DNA from: Butyribacter intestini
GTDB lineage: Bacteria > Bacillota > Clostridia > Lachnospirales > Lachnospiraceae
Reading direction: 5' to 3'
Assembly: GCA_001414325.1 (NCBI GenBank)
Contig: LLKB01000005.1
Location: 877,285-941,284 of the forward strand
Length of the DNA: 64,000 nt
In this document: positions 61,999-64,000 of the stretch, one piece after another
Layout: the number at the start of each line of letters is the position of its first letter
Numbering within the stretch: position 1 is the first letter of the stretch
Notes under the pieces: generated by a model
Told to the model about the DNA's origin: nothing
The model's database searches: none
Seen by the model: only the letters and a program-made list of their open reading frames with translations
Translations under genes and position numbers: made by a program

Positions 61999-63201
61999 TC
62001 AGATTGTGAAACTATTATAGTTCTTTTTTATAATCTTTTTAAGTGCCGCCGCATTTTTATCCGAAAGTTTCAAATATACTCCGGCTTTATGTTCAGGCTC
62101 AATATAAACATCAATGTTATTTTCGTCAAGTATTATTCCAAATACGCAAAGCTCACCCGCATTATTTTCAACCGTCAGATAATAGCACTTATCAGGATTC
62201 TCTTTTGCCGTCATTACAAACTTCTGCTTATACATATCTCTGAGTTCAAAATAATTTCCTTTTGTAAGAAGTTTATAAAACTCATTTCCTGATTTTTCAT
62301 CCGCCCAAACGGCAAGTCTCTTATCAGGATTTTCTTTAGATTTTGCCTTAAATCTTTCAAGCATTATCTCACGAATTGCACTTCCGTCTTTTATGTCCAT
62401 AATCTCCTTAAAATATTCCTCCGGAGAAATCCCACTCTTTGCACCTGATTTTTTTCTGTCTTTTATACTATGTTCTTTCAGACTTTCAATTCCAACACAT
62501 TTTCCGATATACATCGCATCTGACCTGTCTTTATATAAAATAAACTTTCGACTGTTACGCCCACCTATAAAATATATACTTCCAACTGAATACTTGCTGC
62601 CCTTTGGAGCATTTCCCAAAAACGGCGTCAGCTTCTTAGTCTTATCCGCTTTTTTCAGTTCAATTCCCTTTTGTGTAATCTTTTTTTCTTCATCCTCATT
62701 CAGTTGATAAAGACTGTAAAGATAACCATTTTCCGAATAACTCTTTGTATCAACACAGACCGCAGTATTCTGCTGATTATAATAATGCCACTGCTGTTCT
62801 TCTTTTGTATTAATGCCGAGGTCTGCATCGTCATCACCCATCATTATATAATCCTGACGCAGAGCATAACGCTCCCTTGCGGTACTGCACACACTCTCAA
62901 GCACACTTGTCTCACCTGTCTGCTTTTGGCTTCCCATGTATATATAACCTATTGCAAGCCCTGCTATCAATACAAAACATACGACCGCAATACATATAAT
63001 ATGTGCCTTTGAGCGTGGATTTTTTATCGGCAGCCTGCTAATGACAGAATATATCTTATCTTCAAAAATCTTATCATCATTATATTCAAAATCAAAATCT
63101 CTCATGGAATTTTCCAAATCCTTCTCACTATAAATCTTAAAAGCTTTTCTTATAATCTCATCACTGCCTTTAAATCCATTTTTATTCCCACTTCTTACCA
63201 T
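61999..63201 (-). CDS. Probable membrane anti-sigma factor (single helix)
   Basis: 400 residues: cytoplasmic part (1-65), one helix (about 66-88, IICIAVVCFVLIAGLAIGYI), and an outer domain of about 310 residues containing RYALRQDYIMMGDDDADLG and a C-terminal DKCYYLTVENNAGELCVFGI region. It follows an ECF sigma gene by 27 nt, as membrane anti-sigma factors do. No ZAS motif is found, so the role is inferred from layout. The start at 63201 follows AAGGAG. Confidence 0.65.
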   Translation of the reverse strand: MVRSGNKNGFKGSDEIIRKAFKIYSEKDLENSMRDFDFEYNDDKIFEDKIYSVISRLPIKNPRSKAHIICIAVVCFVLIAGLAIGYIYMGSQKQTGETSVLESVCSTARERYALRQDYIMMGDDDADLGINTKEEQQWHYYNQQNTAVCVDTKSYSENGYLYSLYQLNEDEEKKITQKGIELKKADKTKKLTPFLGNAPKGSKYSVGSIYFIGGRNSRKFILYKDRSDAMYIGKCVGIESLKEHSIKDRKKSGAKSGISPEEYFKEIMDIKDGSAIREIMLERFKAKSKENPDKRLAVWADEKSGNEFYKLLTKGNYFELRDMYKQKFVMTAKENPDKCYYLTVENNAGELCVFGIILDENNIDVYIEPEHKAGVYLKLSDKNAAALKKIIKKNYNSFTI

Positions 63202-63228
63202 AAAGCTCACTCCTTACTAGTTTCACAA

Positions 63229-63765
63229 TCACCAAAGACTTTTTAACAGCTTCTTTCTTCCACGGTTTATCTTCGACCGCACCGTATTATAAGGAATTTC
63301 CAGTAAATCCGAGATTTCTCTCGGACTCATCTCATTTAAATAAAACAGCGACAAAACTTCACGGTAAGTAAAGTCAAGTTTATTTATCTCTTCCACAACT
63401 CTTTTTAACTCCATCGAGACAAGTATCTCATTTTCTATGTCAACATTCCCTGCCTGCTCTGTTATGTCCTCAATATTTATATTCGACTGTCTGCTTCTCT
63501 TGTTTTTTCTGTATATGTCAATGGCACAATGGCTTATGACCGTATATACAAAAGCTGCTGTTTTTGCTTCATCGTCAAAGTCTATGCAATCCGTATGTCT
63601 TGATATTGCTATTATGCTGTTTTGCACAGCGTCCTCAGCATCCTCACGCTGGTTTAAAATCTGCATTGCCCTGTAATACATTCTGCTGCCGTATAACTCA
63701 TACACTTTTTCAAGTTTTTGTCTCTGTTCTTCTTCCCATTTTTTTGCTTTGGTGCCATTTGACAT
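63229..63765 (-). CDS. ECF-type RNA polymerase sigma factor
   Basis: 178 residues. Region 2: YELYGSRMYYRAMQILNQRE, DAEDAVQNSIIAISRH; region 4: LDFTYREVLSLFYLNEMSPR, then EIPYNTVRSKINRGRKKLLK. The ATG at 63765 lies six bases after GGGGAGGTG; a GTG just upstream overlaps that site. It pairs with the downstream single-helix protein. Confidence 0.9.
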   Translation of the reverse strand: MSNGTKAKKWEEEQRQKLEKVYELYGSRMYYRAMQILNQREDAEDAVQNSIIAISRHTDCIDFDDEAKTAAFVYTVISHCAIDIYRKNKRSRQSNINIEDITEQAGNVDIENEILVSMELKRVVEEINKLDFTYREVLSLFYLNEMSPREISDLLEIPYNTVRSKINRGRKKLLKSLW

Positions 63766-63878
63766 TTTTTTCACCTCCCCAGTGTACTATGTACTTTTTA
63801 TTTCTAATATTTATAACGGCACGGATATAAAATTTGATGCAGAAATAAGTATAAAATTTATATCTGTATGCAACATTC

Positions 63879-63955
63879 CTGCCATAAAAAGAGATTTAAC
63901 AATACAATGAATAAACTTCGATATTGCCAATTACCTTTTTATAACTGAACTGTAA
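63879..63955 (-). repeat. Family-1 repeat, partial and decayed copy
   Basis: GCCATAAAAAG, AACAATACAATGAA, ATTGCCAATTACC and a final ACTGAACTGTAAC match one half of the family-1 element in reverse orientation. The rest is lost. It lies upstream of the ECF sigma gene, beside the right edge. Confidence 0.75.
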
Positions 63956-64000
63956 CATTAAAAAATGCAAATTTCATTTTATGGCTTTATCAAAGACAAT

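Noticed and set aside
5800-63955. CRISPR array
   Set aside because: The repeats are long, far apart, in both orientations and have inverted ends; no cas gene or regular spacer is seen.

Overview
This is a low-GC Firmicutes chromosome segment, most likely from a gut Lachnospiraceae (Clostridia). The signs are the infC-rpmI-rplT order, an AprAB/CysDN sulfate-assimilation operon, large DUF5716/DUF5717-like proteins, a PDDEXK-type AAA ATPase, an OPT transporter with a PqqD-like partner, and a clostridial-type 6S RNA. Almost every gene lies on the minus strand; only proB, cysE and the small gene after cysE are on the plus strand.

Layout from left to right. (1) 1-457: 5' part of a group IIC intron, inserted directly behind the terminator of an Rrf2 regulator gene. 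(2) 518-5774: sulfur operon aprA-aprB-cysD-cysN followed by the Rrf2 (CymR-like) gene, with a consensus promoter whose -35 lies inside a perfect inverted repeat. (3) 6320-9879: a secreted fibronectin-III-like protein and an aryl-sulfate sulfotransferase. (4) 10130-17142: a YjbR/MGMT fusion, then hemB, hemA, hemL and a triple HemC-CobA-HemD fusion. With the precorrin-2 dehydrogenase at 24010 this gives a route to sirohydrochlorin (siroheme or cobalamin); no heme-specific gene is visible. (5) 17485-23571: an unusual cluster of two small secreted proteins, a membrane-anchored protein, three ABC-2-like membrane proteins, an ABC ATPase, an ECF sigma factor and a probable anti-sigma factor. (6) 24665-32859: a soluble histidine kinase, murI, a DRE-TIM aldolase-like enzyme, 6S RNA, a two-component system with a secreted Ig-like protein, and rfbC. 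(7) 32940-34326: rplT, rpmI and infC (ATT start), with an attenuator leader. (8) 34539-41693: a four-gene cluster of unknown function (very large helical protein, Hsp70/actin-like protein, TPR-like protein, coiled-coil membrane protein). (9) proB, a CobD/HisC-like aminotransferase, and a two-component/ABC cluster with an 867-residue exported protein. (10) gltA, cysE, a CobW-like GTPase, mtnN-luxS, an AAA/PDDEXK protein, pqqD-like plus OPT, a deoxyinosine glycosylase, and a second sigma/anti-sigma pair.

Three families of small non-coding repeats are spread through the intergenic spaces: a MITE-like element of about 182 bp with 13-bp inverted ends (five full copies and several fragments), a 160-bp element with long inverted ends (two copies), and a 44-bp palindrome (three copies). 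Repeat ends have become part of genes (the last codons of the sulfotransferase, the stop codon of the fibronectin-like gene) and of control sites (terminator tails, the proB promoter region).

The best candidates for undescribed biology are the DUF5716/DUF5717-like cluster, the secreted-protein/ABC/ECF-sigma cluster, and the sulfur operon with a compact APS reductase and a CysN that seems to carry a decayed APS-kinase tail. All family names come from reading the sequences and from memory; no database search was run.
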